Origin: Vicinamibacteria bacterium | Lineage (GTDB): Bacteria > Acidobacteriota > Vicinamibacteria > Vicinamibacterales > UBA8438 | Direction: 5' to 3' | DNA: 64,000 nucleotides | Assembly: GCA_022820825.1 (NCBI GenBank) | Contig: JAJEEU010000009.1 | Span: 1-64,000, forward strand | Shown here: in pieces, positions 1-8,230 of the stretch | How positions within the stretch are numbered: position 1 is the first letter of the stretch | How the letters are laid out: each line of letters opens with the position of its first letter | Translations under genes and position numbers: made by a program | The notes under the pieces: generated by a model | Databases searched by the model: none | The model's input: the letters and a program-made list of their open reading frames with translations, nothing else | Told to the model about the DNA's origin: nothing

Positions 1-465
1 GCCGCGCCGCCGGCCGAAGAGGGCCCGGAGGGCGTGGTCAACTACACGCGCGTGGACGCGACCGTCGCCTGCGCGGGCGCGACGCCGCCGGAGGCGATGG
101 CCGAGATCAGGGCCCGCGGATTCGCGTCGATCATCAACTTCCGCACCACCGGCGAACGGGGCGCGACGGTCGATGCGGGACAGGCGGCCGCCGAGGCGGC
201 GGGGCTGCGCTACCACCACATCCCGTTCCGCGAGCCGAGCGCGGAAGTGGCGGAAACGTTCCTCGCGACCATCGGCGATCCGGCCAATCAGCCGGCGTTC
301 ATCCACTGCGGCTCGGCCAACCGCGTCGGGGCGATGTGGCTGATCAAGCGCGTGAAGCAGGACGGCTGGAACGTGGACGACGCGCTCGCCGAGGCCGAGA
401 CGATCGGGCTCCGCTCGGAAGGCCTCAGGGAGTTCGCGCTCGCCTACGTGCGGGATGGCGCCTGA
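1..465 (+). CDS. DUF442/Blh-like phosphatase-family protein (5' end cut)
   Basis: The frame is open to the left edge, so the true start lies outside the window; an internal GTG at 34 is the first visible candidate. The protein resembles the DUF442 (beta-lactamase hydrolase-like) branch of the tyrosine/dual-specificity phosphatase fold. It has an early 'FASIINFRTTGE' segment typical of that family and a P-loop 'HCGSANRVGA' with Cys and Arg separated by four residues, as in DUF442. The usual acid-loop region precedes it (HIPFREPS). Substrate is unknown; family members are linked to sulfide metabolism or phosphatase activity, but nothing here decides. Its last 11 bases overlap the start of the downstream decarboxylase, suggesting co-transcription. 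Confidence 0.75.
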   Translation, partial: AAPPAEEGPEGVVNYTRVDATVACAGATPPEAMAEIRARGFASIINFRTTGERGATVDAGQAAAEAAGLRYHHIPFREPSAEVAETFLATIGDPANQPAFIHCGSANRVGAMWLIKRVKQDGWNVDDALAEAETIGLRSEGLREFALAYVRDGA

Positions 466-1939
466 GCGGCCGGATCCCCTCGGCGACATGACGCCGGACG
501 AGTTCCGGCGCCACGGCCGCGACCTCGTCGACTGGATCGCGGCCTATCTCAATCAGGACGACCGCTACCCCGTGCTCTCCCGCTCCCGGCCGGGGGAGAT
601 CCGCGCGCAACTGCCGCAGGGACCGCCGGCGTCCGGCGCGCCGTTCGACGCGATCTTCGCCGACTTCGAACGGATCCTGCTGCCCGGAATCACGCACTGG
701 AACCATCCCGGCTTCTTCGCCTACTTCGCCATTTCCGGCAGTGCGCCCGGGGTGCTGGCGGAGTTGCTGATCGGCGCGCTGAACGTCCAGGCGATGCTCT
801 GGCGCACGTCGCCGGCGGCCACCGAGCTGGAGGAGGTGGCGCTCGGCTGGCTGCGGCAACTGCTCGGGTTGCCGCCGGCATTCGAAGGCGTGATCTACGA
901 CACCGCCTCCGTCGCCAGCCTCCACGCGCTGGCGGCCGCCCGCGAGGCGGCCGTGCCGGACGTCCGCGTCGAGGGGCTCGCGGGCCGCGACCTGCCGCCG
1001 TGCCGCGTGTACGCGTCCGAGCAGGCCCATTCGTCGATCGACAAGGCGGTGATGACCCTCGGCCTGGGCCAGCGCGCCCTGCGCCGCATAGCTGTGGACG
1101 ACAAGTTCCGCATGCGGCCGGACGCGCTGCGCGCGGCCGTCGCCGAGGACCGCGCCGCAGGCCGGAAACCGGTGGCCGTAGTGGCGACCGTCGGCACGAC
1201 CTCGACGACCAGCATCGATCCCGTGGGACACATCGCCGACGTGTGCGAGGCCGAGCGGATCTGGCTGCACGTAGACGCGGCGTACGCCGGGGCCGCAGCC
1301 CTCGTCCCGGAGACCGCCGGCGTCATGGACGGCAGCGCCCGCGCCGATTCCGTGGTCACGAACCCGCACAAGTGGCTGTTCACACCGTTCGACCTGAGCG
1401 CGTTCTACTCGCGCCGCATGGACCTGGTGCGCGCGGCGTTCGCGCTGACGCCCGACTACCTGAGCACGCCCGAGGCCGGGCAGGTGAAGAACCTTATGGA
1501 CACCGGCGTGCAGCTCGGCCGGCGCTTCCGGGCGCTCAAGCTGTGGGCGGTGCTGCGCTATTTCGGGTCCGCCGGCCTGCAGGCCCGCCTGGCGGAGCAC
1601 ATGCGCCTGGCGCGGTTGTTCGCGGAGTGGGTGGACGCGAGCGGGCAGTTCGAGCGGCTGGCGCCCGTGCCGCTGAGCGTGGTCTGCTTCCGGGCGCGCC
1701 CTCCCGGTTACGCGGATGGTGCTGGCGGCGGGAACGACGACCGCCTGGACGAGTTGAACGCGCGCGTGCTCGAGAAGGTCAACGCGTCAGGCGAGGTGTT
1801 CCTGTCGCATACGCGGATAGACGGCCGCTACGCGCTGCGGCTGGCGGTGGGCCACATCCGGACGCGGGAGCGCCACGTGGCGAGAGCGTGGGAGTTGCTG
1901 CAGGCTGCGGCCACCGAGCCGAGGCGCAACTCCATCTGA
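455..1939 (+). CDS. PLP-dependent group II decarboxylase (aromatic amino acid type)
   Basis: A 494-residue fold-type I PLP enzyme of the group II decarboxylase family, close to aromatic-L-amino-acid decarboxylases in length. The PLP lysine is K306 in 'NPHKWLF', preceded by 'HVDAAYAGAA' (PLP-pyridine Asp). The N-terminal half has the family's 'NHPGFFAYF' substrate-pocket segment, and 'YDTASVASLHALAAAR' stands where GTAS(E) is usual. It would act in the cytosol, removing the carboxyl group from an aromatic amino acid (Trp, Tyr, Dopa or Phe); the exact substrate cannot be read from sequence. The ATG at 455 overlaps the upstream gene by 11 bases. A dispersed repeat copy starts 38 bases after the stop. 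Confidence 0.9.
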   Translation: MAPERPDPLGDMTPDEFRRHGRDLVDWIAAYLNQDDRYPVLSRSRPGEIRAQLPQGPPASGAPFDAIFADFERILLPGITHWNHPGFFAYFAISGSAPGVLAELLIGALNVQAMLWRTSPAATELEEVALGWLRQLLGLPPAFEGVIYDTASVASLHALAAAREAAVPDVRVEGLAGRDLPPCRVYASEQAHSSIDKAVMTLGLGQRALRRIAVDDKFRMRPDALRAAVAEDRAAGRKPVAVVATVGTTSTTSIDPVGHIADVCEAERIWLHVDAAYAGAAALVPETAGVMDGSARADSVVTNPHKWLFTPFDLSAFYSRRMDLVRAAFALTPDYLSTPEAGQVKNLMDTGVQLGRRFRALKLWAVLRYFGSAGLQARLAEHMRLARLFAEWVDASGQFERLAPVPLSVVCFRARPPGYADGAGGGNDDRLDELNARVLEKVNASGEVFLSHTRIDGRYALRLAVGHIRTRERHVARAWELLQAAATEPRRNSI

Positions 1940-1976
1940 CGACGCGGAACGACCGCACCCACCCTCACAGGTGGAA

Positions 1977-2107
1977 TACGGAGGGGACTGCCAGCGACCA
2001 ACGCAGCAGTCCCCAAGCCGCGCACGGCGCGGCCCGGCGGCGCGGCGCGGGGCAACGGGGTCCCCGCTAGCAGCCGCCGGGGGTTTGGGGCGAAGCCCCA
2101 TCTAACG
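1977..2107 (+). repeat. Dispersed structured repeat, copy A (full length)
   Basis: A 131-base copy of a repeat that recurs at 12293-12422 (same strand, 130 bases) and, as a core only, at 2571-2661 (opposite strand). It contains a palindrome around 'ccgcgcacggcgcgg' and a GGGGC-type hairpin ending in 'gccccatctaacg'. It lies between two convergent genes and touches the stop codon of the downstream minus-strand gene. It may act as a bidirectional terminator or mRNA-end stabiliser of REP type (inference). Confidence 0.85.
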
Positions 2108-2473
2108 TTAGTCGGCGGAGATGTGCTTCACCGCGTCGGTGGTGATGGTCTTCACCCCGCCGGACTCGGTGACGTCGCCGGTGATCTCCACCGTGTGGCT
2201 CATGTGGTTCGCCAGCGCGGCGTTGTTGTCCGCGGTGACCCCACCGGCCAGCATGTAGATATCGCCGTCCGCCGTGACGAGCGCGACCGGCTGTCCGCCC
2301 ATGGCGCACTTCTTCGCGCACGCGGCATGGCCCGAACCCGATCCGTCCTCCGCGCCCCGCTTCGTGTAGCAGGCATGGTCGACGAGCTCGCCCGTGACGG
2401 TCATCTCTGCCGCCAGCGCCGGCGCCGCCGCAACAACCGCCATCGCCGTCAAAACCAACATCAAACGCCGCAT
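2108..2473 (-). CDS. Small exported hypothetical protein
   Basis: About 121 residues. The ATG at 2473 was chosen because a GGAGG lies 7 bases upstream and it begins a classic signal peptide (MRRLMLVLTAMAVVAAAPALA). The mature part starts near 'AEMTVTGELVDHACYT' and has three cysteines: one in 'DHACYTKRG' and two in 'HAACAKKCAMGG'. It then has two short beta-type segments, 'VALVTADGDIYMLAGG' and 'HTVEITGDVTE', resembling an OB-like fold. Similar short periplasmic proteins with a DHxCY...CAKxCA pattern are common in Acidobacteria-like genomes, with no assigned function. The cysteines could bind metal or form disulfides. Its 3' end abuts repeat copy A. Confidence 0.75.
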   Translation of the reverse strand: MRRLMLVLTAMAVVAAAPALAAEMTVTGELVDHACYTKRGAEDGSGSGHAACAKKCAMGGQPVALVTADGDIYMLAGGVTADNNAALANHMSHTVEITGDVTESGGVKTITTDAVKHISAD

Positions 2474-2570
2474 CGCTACCTCCAAGGCAAATACCCGCGC
2501 CCGTAACCGGACGCGGTCCGTCAACTCTGTCACCGCTCGCGGGTGTTGTCAAGTACAGCCTTGCCAAATC

Positions 2571-2661
2571 GGGGCTGCGCCCCGAACCCCCGGCAAGCCC
2601 TGGCGGGGCCCCATAGCCCCGCGCCGGGCTTGCCGAGCCGCGCTGTGCGCGGCTTGGGGAC
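2571..2661 (-). repeat. Dispersed structured repeat, copy B (core, inverted)
   Basis: Reverse-complement copy of the repeat core found at about 2013-2100 and 12335-12415. It keeps the palindrome 'agccgcgcacagcgcggct', the 'caagcccg...agggcttg' arms and the terminal GGGGC-GCA-GCCCC hairpin. It lacks the outer ~40 bases shared by copies A and C. It lies just downstream of the threonine aldolase stop codon, so on the aldolase transcript it has the same 3'-end position as the other copies. Confidence 0.85.
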
Positions 2662-2669
2662 CCGGACGC

Positions 2670-3722
2670 TCAGCATGAACGGGCGATGTCCCGGACCGCG
2701 GAGAGCACCCGGTCGATGCCCGCCTCCGACACGTCGAGGTGCGTCACCGCCCGGAGCCAGCCGCCGACGGCGCTGACGCGGACACCGGACCCCGCCAGCC
2801 GCGCCGCCATTGCCGCGGTGTCCAACCCGAGTCCGCCGGCGTCGAAGAACACGATGTTGGTCTCCGGAACCGGCGTCCCGAGACGAATGCCGTCGATCTG
2901 CGCGAGTCCGCGCGCCAGCCGCCGCGCCAGCTCGTGATCGGCCGCCAGCCGCTCGACGTGGTGGTCGAGGGCGTGCAGGCAGCCGGCGGCGGCAATCCCG
3001 GCCTGGCGCATCCCGCCGCCGAACAACTGCTTGTAGCGCCGGGCCCGGGCGAGAAACTCGCGGCTTCCGGCCATTACGGCCCCGATGGGGGCGCCGAGGC
3101 CCTTGGTGAAATCCAGCCAGACGCTGTCCGCGCGCGCCGCGAACGCCGCGGCGGGCACGCCCGAGGCCGCGCTCGCGTTCAGCAGCCGCGCGCCGTCCAT
3201 GTGGACCGGCACGCCGTGCCGCGCCGCGCCGGCCGCGACCGCATCCAGCGCATCGAGCGGCCAGACCGATCCGCCGCCCAGGTTGTGCGTCTGCTCCACG
3301 CACACCAGCCCTGCCGGCGCCCCCCACGGCGCCGGCACCGTGTTGATGCGTGCGAACGCCGCCGCGAGCTCTTCCGCCGTGAAGATGCCGCGCTCCGTGC
3401 GGATCGGCTCCACCAGCACGCCGGACGCCAGCGCCGCGCCGCCCGACTCCGCCCGCACGACGTGCGCCCGGGCCTCGGCGACCACGACGTCGCCCGGCTG
3501 CGTGTGCGCCTTCACCGCCACCAGGTTGCACATGGTGCCGCTTGGAAACCAGAGCGCCGCCTCCTTGCCGAGCAACGAGGCCACCCGTTCCTGCAGCCGG
3601 TTGACCGTGGGGTCCTGGCCCTCCTGCTCGTCGCCCACGTCGGCCGCCGCCATCGCCGCCCGCATCGCGGCCGTCGGCCTGGTCCCGGTATCGCTGAACA
3701 GCGACACCACGTCATCCGGCAT
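2670..3722 (-). CDS. ltaE: Low-specificity L-threonine aldolase
   Basis: A 350-residue fold-type I PLP enzyme cleaving L-threonine or L-allo-threonine to glycine and acetaldehyde in the cytosol. Family hallmarks are visible: 'SLFSDTGTRPT' at the N-terminus, 'FPSGTMCNLVA' near 59-69, 'VEQTHNLGGG' near 142-151, 'HMDGARL' (Asp176) and the PLP lysine K207 in 'DFTKGLGAPIGAV'. Length matches the family. The ATG start lies 6 bases after a minus-strand TACACT box, predicting a leaderless mRNA. It is divergent from the MatC-like carrier, and repeat copy B sits at its 3' end. Confidence 0.93.
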   Translation of the reverse strand: MPDDVVSLFSDTGTRPTAAMRAAMAAADVGDEQEGQDPTVNRLQERVASLLGKEAALWFPSGTMCNLVAVKAHTQPGDVVVAEARAHVVRAESGGAALASGVLVEPIRTERGIFTAEELAAAFARINTVPAPWGAPAGLVCVEQTHNLGGGSVWPLDALDAVAAGAARHGVPVHMDGARLLNASAASGVPAAAFAARADSVWLDFTKGLGAPIGAVMAGSREFLARARRYKQLFGGGMRQAGIAAAGCLHALDHHVERLAADHELARRLARGLAQIDGIRLGTPVPETNIVFFDAGGLGLDTAAMAARLAGSGVRVSAVGGWLRAVTHLDVSEAGIDRVLSAVRDIARSC

Positions 3723-3728
3723 GCGGCC

Positions 3729-3734
3729 AGTGTA
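3729..3734 (-). promoter_or_regulatory. Predicted -10 box (TACACT) of leaderless ltaE transcript
   Basis: Read on the minus strand, TACACT is followed by exactly 6 bases and then the ATG, so transcription would begin at or next to the start codon. No Shine-Dalgarno sequence lies between. No clear -35 is seen. Confidence 0.5.
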
Positions 3735-3749
3735 CCCGAGCCCGTGAGA

Positions 3750-3755
3750 TATACT
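3750..3755 (+). promoter_or_regulatory. Predicted -10 box (TATACT) of the MatC-like gene
   Basis: TATACT lies 8 bases before the ATG at 3764, with no Shine-Dalgarno between. It is about 15 bp from the oppositely oriented ltaE box, so both divergent promoters fit in a 41-bp gap. Confidence 0.5.
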
Positions 3756-3763
3756 CGCCGCGC

Positions 3764-5056
3764 ATGGATGCGGCCGTCGCCTCGCTCGGCGCCCTGGCAG
3801 TCGCCATCCTCGTCAGTTGCACCATCCGGCTGCACGTGGGGTTCCTCGCCATCGCCCTCGCCTGGGTGGTCGGCGTGTACGTGGCCGGGATGTCGCCCCG
3901 CGAGGTGATGTCCGGCTTTCCGACCAGCCTGTTCCTGACGCTGGCCGGCGTGACCCTGCTCTTCTCGCAGGCGCAGGCGAACGGCACGCTGGAGCGGATC
4001 GCGCGCAACGCGGTGGTGTTGTGCCGCGGCAACGTCGGCGTGATGCCGATGATGTTCTTCGCCCTCTCGTTCGTGATCGCGTCCATCGGCCCCGGCAACA
4101 TCGCGACCGTGGCGCTGATTGCGCCGATGGGGATGGCCGTGGCGGGGCAGGTCGGCGTGCCCGCGTTCCTGATGGCAATCATGGTGGGCAACGGCGCGAA
4201 CGCCGGCTCGCTGTCGCCGATCGCGCCGACCGGCGTGATCGTCAACGGCGTGATGGCCGACATCGGGCTCGGCGGGTTCGAGACGCTGACCTACCTGAAC
4301 AACATGATGGCGCACGTCGTGATCGCATTCACGGCGTACTTCCTGTTCGGCGGCTGGCGGCTGCTGCGCCGGTATCACGCCGGCGCCGTAGAGGTCCCCT
4401 CGGGCACGGGAGACGACAGCGGCGAGGATCAGGCCGGTGACGGCTTCAACCGCTCGCAACTGATCACGTTGGCCGTCATCGGCACGCTGGTGACGAGCGT
4501 CGTGTTCTTCGACGTGCACGTAGGGCTGGGCGCGTTCGGCGGCGCCGTGCTGCTCTCGCTGCTGAGGGCGGGGGACGAGCTCGAGGCCGTGAAGATCATG
4601 CCGTGGCGCGTGATCATGATGGTGTGCGGGGTGACCGTCCTGATCTCGGTCCTGCAGGTGACCGGCGGCCTCGACCTGTTCACGCGGCTGCTGGCCGGCA
4701 TGTCGACGCCCGAGACGGTGACCGGCATCATCGCCTTCTCCACCGGCTTCGTGTCCATCTACAGCAGCACTTCCGGCGTCGTGCTGCCCGCCTTCCTGCC
4801 GACGGTGCCGGGGCTCTCCGAGCAGCTCGGCGGCGTGGCGCCGCTGGCCATCGCGTCCTCCATGAACGTGGGCGGACACCTGGTGGACGTGTCGCCGCTC
4901 TCCACGCTCGGCGCGCTGTGCATGGCGGCCGCGCCGGCGAAGGAGGACAGCCGGGCGCTGTTCAACAAGCTGATGGCGTGGGGCTTCTCGATGACGGTGG
5001 TCGGAGGCCTGACCTGCTACCTGCTGTTCACCGTGATCGGGGTCGGCATCCGCTAG
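3764..5056 (+). CDS. MatC-like / SLC13-type membrane carrier (dicarboxylate or malonate)
   Basis: A 430-residue inner-membrane protein with roughly 11-12 hydrophobic segments. The first ~150 residues match the MatC N-terminal domain pattern ('GFPTSLFLTLAGVTLLFSQA', 'GPGNIATVALIAPMGMA', 'NGANAGSLSPIAPTGVIVN'), as in bacterial malonate or dicarboxylate carriers. The second half repeats the architecture ('STGFVSIYSSTSGVVLPAFLP', 'DVSPLSTLGALCMAAAP'), with the re-entrant Ser/Thr/Pro-rich loops of ion-transporter superfamily carriers. Substrate is inferred only. No malonate decarboxylation genes lie nearby. Its 3' end is 3 bases from a convergent gene. Confidence 0.8.
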   Translation: MDAAVASLGALAVAILVSCTIRLHVGFLAIALAWVVGVYVAGMSPREVMSGFPTSLFLTLAGVTLLFSQAQANGTLERIARNAVVLCRGNVGVMPMMFFALSFVIASIGPGNIATVALIAPMGMAVAGQVGVPAFLMAIMVGNGANAGSLSPIAPTGVIVNGVMADIGLGGFETLTYLNNMMAHVVIAFTAYFLFGGWRLLRRYHAGAVEVPSGTGDDSGEDQAGDGFNRSQLITLAVIGTLVTSVVFFDVHVGLGAFGGAVLLSLLRAGDELEAVKIMPWRVIMMVCGVTVLISVLQVTGGLDLFTRLLAGMSTPETVTGIIAFSTGFVSIYSSTSGVVLPAFLPTVPGLSEQLGGVAPLAIASSMNVGGHLVDVSPLSTLGALCMAAAPAKEDSRALFNKLMAWGFSMTVVGGLTCYLLFTVIGVGIR

Positions 5057-5059
5057 CGG

Positions 5060-5518
5060 TCACTGTTCCTGGAACGTGGCCGGCAGTATCGACTGCAGCG
5101 TCAGCCCCCACTCGCCGTCCTGCTTCGTCATCACGAACAGTCCGGGCACGGTGCGGTAGGCGGCGCCGTCGACCTTGCGCCGGCTGAACACGACCTTGAA
5201 GTGCACCGCGTCCGGCGACGCCTGCACGGCCTCCACGAGATCGAGCGTGCTGTGGTCCCAGCCCTCGACCTGCCGCAGCAGCAGGAAGTCGGTCTCGATG
5301 GCGGCCGGCTCCTCGCGCACCACGACCTGGCCGTTGCGCCCGATGCTGACGCGCGGGAAGTTGCTGATCGCCGCCAGCGCGTCGTTGTCCTCGGCGTTGA
5401 AGGCGCGGAAGTACTCGTCCAGCGCCGCCCGCGCGTCCGCCAGATCGTCCTGGGCCGACAGCGGCGCGCCCAGCGCCATCGTCATCGCCAGCACCGCGCC
5501 GAACAGGTGCTTCTGCAT
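5060..5518 (-). CDS. Exported NTF2-like (SnoaL-fold) hypothetical protein
   Basis: About 152 residues. The ATG at 5518 is preceded by GGAGG and opens a signal peptide (MQKHLFGAVLAMTMALGAPLSAQ). The mature part, 'DARAALDEYFRAFNAEDNDALA', starts with the helix-turn pattern of NTF2/SnoaL proteins. It then shows alternating beta strands ('VHFKVVFSRR', 'TVPGLFVMTKQDGEWGLTLQS') ending as such folds do. No catalytic residues are identifiable. It is divergent from the histidine leader region. Confidence 0.7.
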   Translation of the reverse strand: MQKHLFGAVLAMTMALGAPLSAQDDLADARAALDEYFRAFNAEDNDALAAISNFPRVSIGRNGQVVVREEPAAIETDFLLLRQVEGWDHSTLDLVEAVQASPDAVHFKVVFSRRKVDGAAYRTVPGLFVMTKQDGEWGLTLQSILPATFQEQ

Positions 5519-5568
5519 CTTCAAGGCCTCCCTGTCCGAGTATATGCGAGCAACGAGGAAGGAGTCGG

Positions 5569-5598
5569 TTGACAGCATTTCGGCGGCTGCGCTAGGGT
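5569..5598 (+). promoter_or_regulatory. Predicted promoter of the histidine operon
   Basis: A perfect TTGACA at 5569-5574 is followed after 18 bases by TAGGGT at 5593-5598, a GC-tolerant -10 match. Transcription would start near 5605, only a few bases before the leader-peptide ATG at 5608. The leader would then be translated from a nearly leaderless mRNA. Confidence 0.6.
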
Positions 5599-5607
5599 AC
5601 GCCCATC

Positions 5608-5679
5608 ATGCAGCTCGCCGGCCACCATGCGCGCCATCATCATCTGCCGCGGCAGGGCGGACGCGGGCGGCTTGCGTGA
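5608..5679 (+). CDS. hisL: His-rich leader peptide of the his operon
   Basis: A 23-codon open frame with five histidines in seven positions (HHARHHH, codons 6-7 and 10-12), ending in TGA at 5677. It lies between the predicted promoter and a rho-independent terminator directly upstream of hisI. A clustered run of codons for the end product is the hallmark of ribosome-mediated attenuation leaders. No family similarity is expected; the call rests on composition, position and the RNA structures downstream. There is no clear Shine-Dalgarno, consistent with the start-proximal transcription start. Confidence 0.8.
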   Translation: MQLAGHHARHHHLPRQGGRGRLA

Positions 5680-5726
5680 CATAGACACGACACCGAGCAC
5701 GTCAGGCGCAAGACTCCGCCTCGCCG
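5650..5726 (+). promoter_or_regulatory. His attenuator: antiterminator and competing hairpins
   Basis: Bases 5650-5660 (cggcagggcgg), just after the His codons, can pair with 5716-5726 (ccgcctcgccg) over 11 positions with one mismatch and one G-U. That pairing uses the left arm of the terminator, so it would act as antiterminator. A second hairpin pairs 5671-5680 (cttgcgtgac, containing the stop codon) with 5701-5712 (gtcaggcgcaag), with a GG bulge. A ribosome stalled at His codons would leave 5650-5660 free and allow readthrough. One reaching the stop codon would cover it and allow termination. Confidence 0.75.
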
Positions 5727-5747
5727 ATCTTCCGGCGGGGCTTTTTT
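5718..5747 (+). terminator. Rho-independent attenuator terminator of the his leader
   Basis: A 9-bp stem (5718-5726 with 5733-5741, one G-U pair) with a six-base loop atcttc is followed directly by six Ts at 5742-5747. It lies 16 bases before the hisI start codon. It is the only textbook hairpin plus T-tract I noticed in this window. Confidence 0.88.
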
Positions 5748-5762
5748 GTTGAAGGCGGCAAA

Positions 5763-6089
5763 ATGGATATGAATTTCGACAAGCTCGACGGCCTGATCCC
5801 GGCCGTGGTGCAGGACGACGAGAGCGACGAGGTGTTGATGGTCGGCTTCATGAACGAGGAGGCGCTCCGCCGCACGTTCGCGTCGGGCTTCGCCACTTTC
5901 TTCAGCCGCACGCGCAACACGCTCTGGATGAAGGGCGAGACCTCCGGCAACCGGCTGCAGGTGGTCAGGATGCTGACCGACTGCGACGACGACACCGTGC
6001 TGGTGCGCGTGCGGCGCCTCGGCGCGGGCAACGTGTGCCACACCGGCACCCGCTCCTGCTTCTCCCGGGAACTGGAAGACGCGGGGTAA
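5763..6089 (+). CDS. hisI: Phosphoribosyl-AMP cyclohydrolase
   Basis: A 108-residue cytosolic enzyme opening the adenine ring of phosphoribosyl-AMP, the third step of histidine synthesis. It has the family signature '[10 protein letters not shown]', the metal-binding cluster 'DCDDDT' (Asp-rich) and 'CHTGTRSCF' with two zinc-ligand cysteines. Length fits a monofunctional HisI; there is no HisE pyrophosphohydrolase domain and no hisE gene in the operon. ATG at 5763 with GAAGG about 7 bases upstream. It is the first structural gene after the attenuator, separated from hisG by 7 bases. Confidence 0.95.
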   Translation: MDMNFDKLDGLIPAVVQDDESDEVLMVGFMNEEALRRTFASGFATFFSRTRNTLWMKGETSGNRLQVVRMLTDCDDDTVLVRVRRLGAGNVCHTGTRSCFSRELEDAG

Positions 6090-6096
6090 GGCCGCC

Positions 6097-6978
6097 ATGA
6101 AGCTGAGACTGGGACTGCCGAAAGGCTCGCTGCAGGACTCGACAATCGAGCTGTTCGCGCGGGCCGGATTCAACATATACGCCAGCCCGCGGTCGTACTT
6201 CCCCGCCATCGACGACCCGGAGATCGAGTGCACCCTGATCCGGGCGCAGGAGATGGCGCGCTACGTCGCGGACGAGGCGGTCGATGCCGGCCTGACCGGG
6301 CAGGACTGGATAGCGGAGCACCTGGCGGCGACCGGCGACGGGGTGACGCCCATCGCCGACCTGGTCTATTCCAAGCAGAGCTTCCGCAAGGTGCGCTGGG
6401 TGCTGGCCGTGCCCGAGGAGTCGCGCTTCCGGACCGTCGAGGACCTGGAGGGCGGCACCGTCGCCACCGAGCTGGTCCGCGTGACCGAGGCGTACTTCGC
6501 GCAGCGCAACATGAACGTCAACGTGGAGTTCTCGTGGGGCGCGACGGAGGTGAAGCCGCCGCAACTCGCGGACGCCATCGTCGAAGCCACCGAGACCGGA
6601 TCGACGCTGCGCGCCAACCACCTGCGCATCATCGACACCGTCATGACCTCGAATCCGCAGTTGATCGCCAACGAGCGCACCCTCGCGGACGAGTGGAAGC
6701 GCGGCAAGCTGGACAACATCGCGCTGCTCCTGAGGGCCGGCATCGAGGCGCAGGACCGCGTCGGCCTGATGCTCAACGCCCGGCGCGACGAGGTGGACGC
6801 CGTGGTGGCGCTGCTGCCGGCGCTGCAGCGGCCGACGGTGGCGCCGCTGAGCGACGGCGAATGGGTTTCGATTACGACGGTGCTCGAAGAGCGCGAGGTG
6901 CGCGAGTTGATCCCGAAGCTGAAGGCGGCCGGCGGCCACGGCATCGTGGAGTACCCGCTGAACAAGGTCGTGTTGTAG
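6097..6978 (+). CDS. hisG: ATP phosphoribosyltransferase, long form
   Basis: A 293-residue enzyme joining ATP and PRPP in the committed step of histidine synthesis. The N-terminus '[23 protein letters not shown]' is typical, and the PRPP-binding region near '[17 protein letters not shown]' is present. The C-terminal ~80 residues ('[22 protein letters not shown]... [22 protein letters not shown]'-like) form the ACT-like regulatory domain found in long-form HisG. This predicts homohexamer formation and direct feedback inhibition by histidine, without a HisZ partner. Ten bases separate it from hisD. Confidence 0.95.
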   Translation: MKLRLGLPKGSLQDSTIELFARAGFNIYASPRSYFPAIDDPEIECTLIRAQEMARYVADEAVDAGLTGQDWIAEHLAATGDGVTPIADLVYSKQSFRKVRWVLAVPEESRFRTVEDLEGGTVATELVRVTEAYFAQRNMNVNVEFSWGATEVKPPQLADAIVEATETGSTLRANHLRIIDTVMTSNPQLIANERTLADEWKRGKLDNIALLLRAGIEAQDRVGLMLNARRDEVDAVVALLPALQRPTVAPLSDGEWVSITTVLEEREVRELIPKLKAAGGHGIVEYPLNKVVL

Positions 6979-6987
6979 GTAACGGCG

Positions 6988-8223
6988 ATGAAGGTCGTTT
7001 CCGCTACCAACGCACGTGCGCGCCGGCAGTTGCTCGACCGCAGCCAGACTGCCGACCCGGCGGTTGCCGCGCAGGCCGCGGGAATCGTCGAGGACGTCAG
7101 GCAGCGCGGCGACCGCGCGCTGCGCGAATACGCCCGCCGCTTCGACAAGCTGCGCGGATCGCTGGAGCTGACCCGCGAGGAGATCAGCGACAGCGCCGCC
7201 GAGGAGCCGGCCGCGGTGCGGCGCGCGGTCGCGCGCGCCGCGGTGCACATCCGGCGCATCGCCAGGCGGCAGGTGCCGAAGCAGTGGCGGGCCGCCACCG
7301 TGCCGGGCGTGGTCGTCGAGCAGCGCGTGACGCCGCTTGCGCGCGTCGGCTGCTACGTGCCTGGCGGACGCTACCCGCTGCCGTCGTCGCTGCTGATGAC
7401 GGCGGTCCCTGCCCGCGTGGCCGGCGTGGAGGAGGTGGTCGCCGTCTGCCCGCGGCCGGATCCGTCCGTCTGCGCCGCGGCGCTCGAGGCGGGCGTCTCG
7501 CGCCTGTTCCGGATCGGCGGCGCGCACGCGGTCGCCGCTCTGGCTTACGGCACGCGGACCGTGCCGCACGTCGACAAGATCGTCGGCCCCGGCAACGCCT
7601 ACGTCGCGGCGGCCAAGGCGCACGTCGCCGCCGACTGCCCGATCGACTTCTTCGCGGGGCCCACCGAGATCGTGATCGTGGCGGAGGGCGGCAACGCGAG
7701 CTGGATTGCGGCCGACCTCGTGGCGCAGGCCGAGCACGACCCCGACGCGCGGGCCCTGCTGCTGACGCCGAGCCGCGAGCTGGCGCGCGCGGTGGCGCGG
7801 GAGGTGGACCGCCAGTTGGAATACCACCCGGCGGCGCGGCAGTCGATCGAGCAGCACGGCGGCGCCGTCGTGACGCGCGACCTCGCGCAGGCGGTCGAGC
7901 TGGCCAACGCCGTCGCGCCGGAGCACGCCGTATGCGACGACGAGCGCACGGCGCACGCGCTGACGCGCGCCGGTACCGTCTTCGTCGGTCCGTACGGGGC
8001 GCAGGCGGCCGGGGACTACGCGACCGGCTCGAACCATGTCCTGCCGACCGGCGGCGCGGCCCGCTTCCGGGGCGGCCTGAGCGCCGCCGACTTCGTGCGC
8101 GTCAGCAGCGTGCAGCACCTGAGCGGCGACGGACTGCGGCGCCTGGCGCCGACCGCCATTTCGCTGGCCAACGCCGAGGGGCTGGTGGCCCACGCCGCGT
8201 CGATCGCGGTCAGGCTGCGGTGA
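6988..8223 (+). CDS. hisD: Histidinol dehydrogenase
   Basis: A 411-residue zinc- and NAD-dependent enzyme oxidising L-histidinol in two steps to L-histidine, the last reaction of the pathway. Signatures include '[21 protein letters not shown]', '[14 protein letters not shown]', '[17 protein letters not shown]' and the late '[23 protein letters not shown]' motif. It is cytosolic and functions as a homodimer in the family. The start ATG follows the hisG stop by 9 bases and the stop lies 7 bases before the hisB start, within one transcription unit. Confidence 0.95.
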   Translation: MKVVSATNARARRQLLDRSQTADPAVAAQAAGIVEDVRQRGDRALREYARRFDKLRGSLELTREEISDSAAEEPAAVRRAVARAAVHIRRIARRQVPKQWRAATVPGVVVEQRVTPLARVGCYVPGGRYPLPSSLLMTAVPARVAGVEEVVAVCPRPDPSVCAAALEAGVSRLFRIGGAHAVAALAYGTRTVPHVDKIVGPGNAYVAAAKAHVAADCPIDFFAGPTEIVIVAEGGNASWIAADLVAQAEHDPDARALLLTPSRELARAVAREVDRQLEYHPAARQSIEQHGGAVVTRDLAQAVELANAVAPEHAVCDDERTAHALTRAGTVFVGPYGAQAAGDYATGSNHVLPTGGAARFRGGLSAADFVRVSSVQHLSGDGLRRLAPTAISLANAEGLVAHAASIAVRLR

Positions 8224-8230
8224 GGAAATC

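Noticed and set aside
425-1600. Long minus-strand frame opposite the decarboxylase gene (and similar long antisense frames across the window)
   Set aside because: At this GC content stop codons are rare and antisense frames run for hundreds of codons. Their Arg/His/Gly/Pro-rich translations match no family and lie opposite clear genes.
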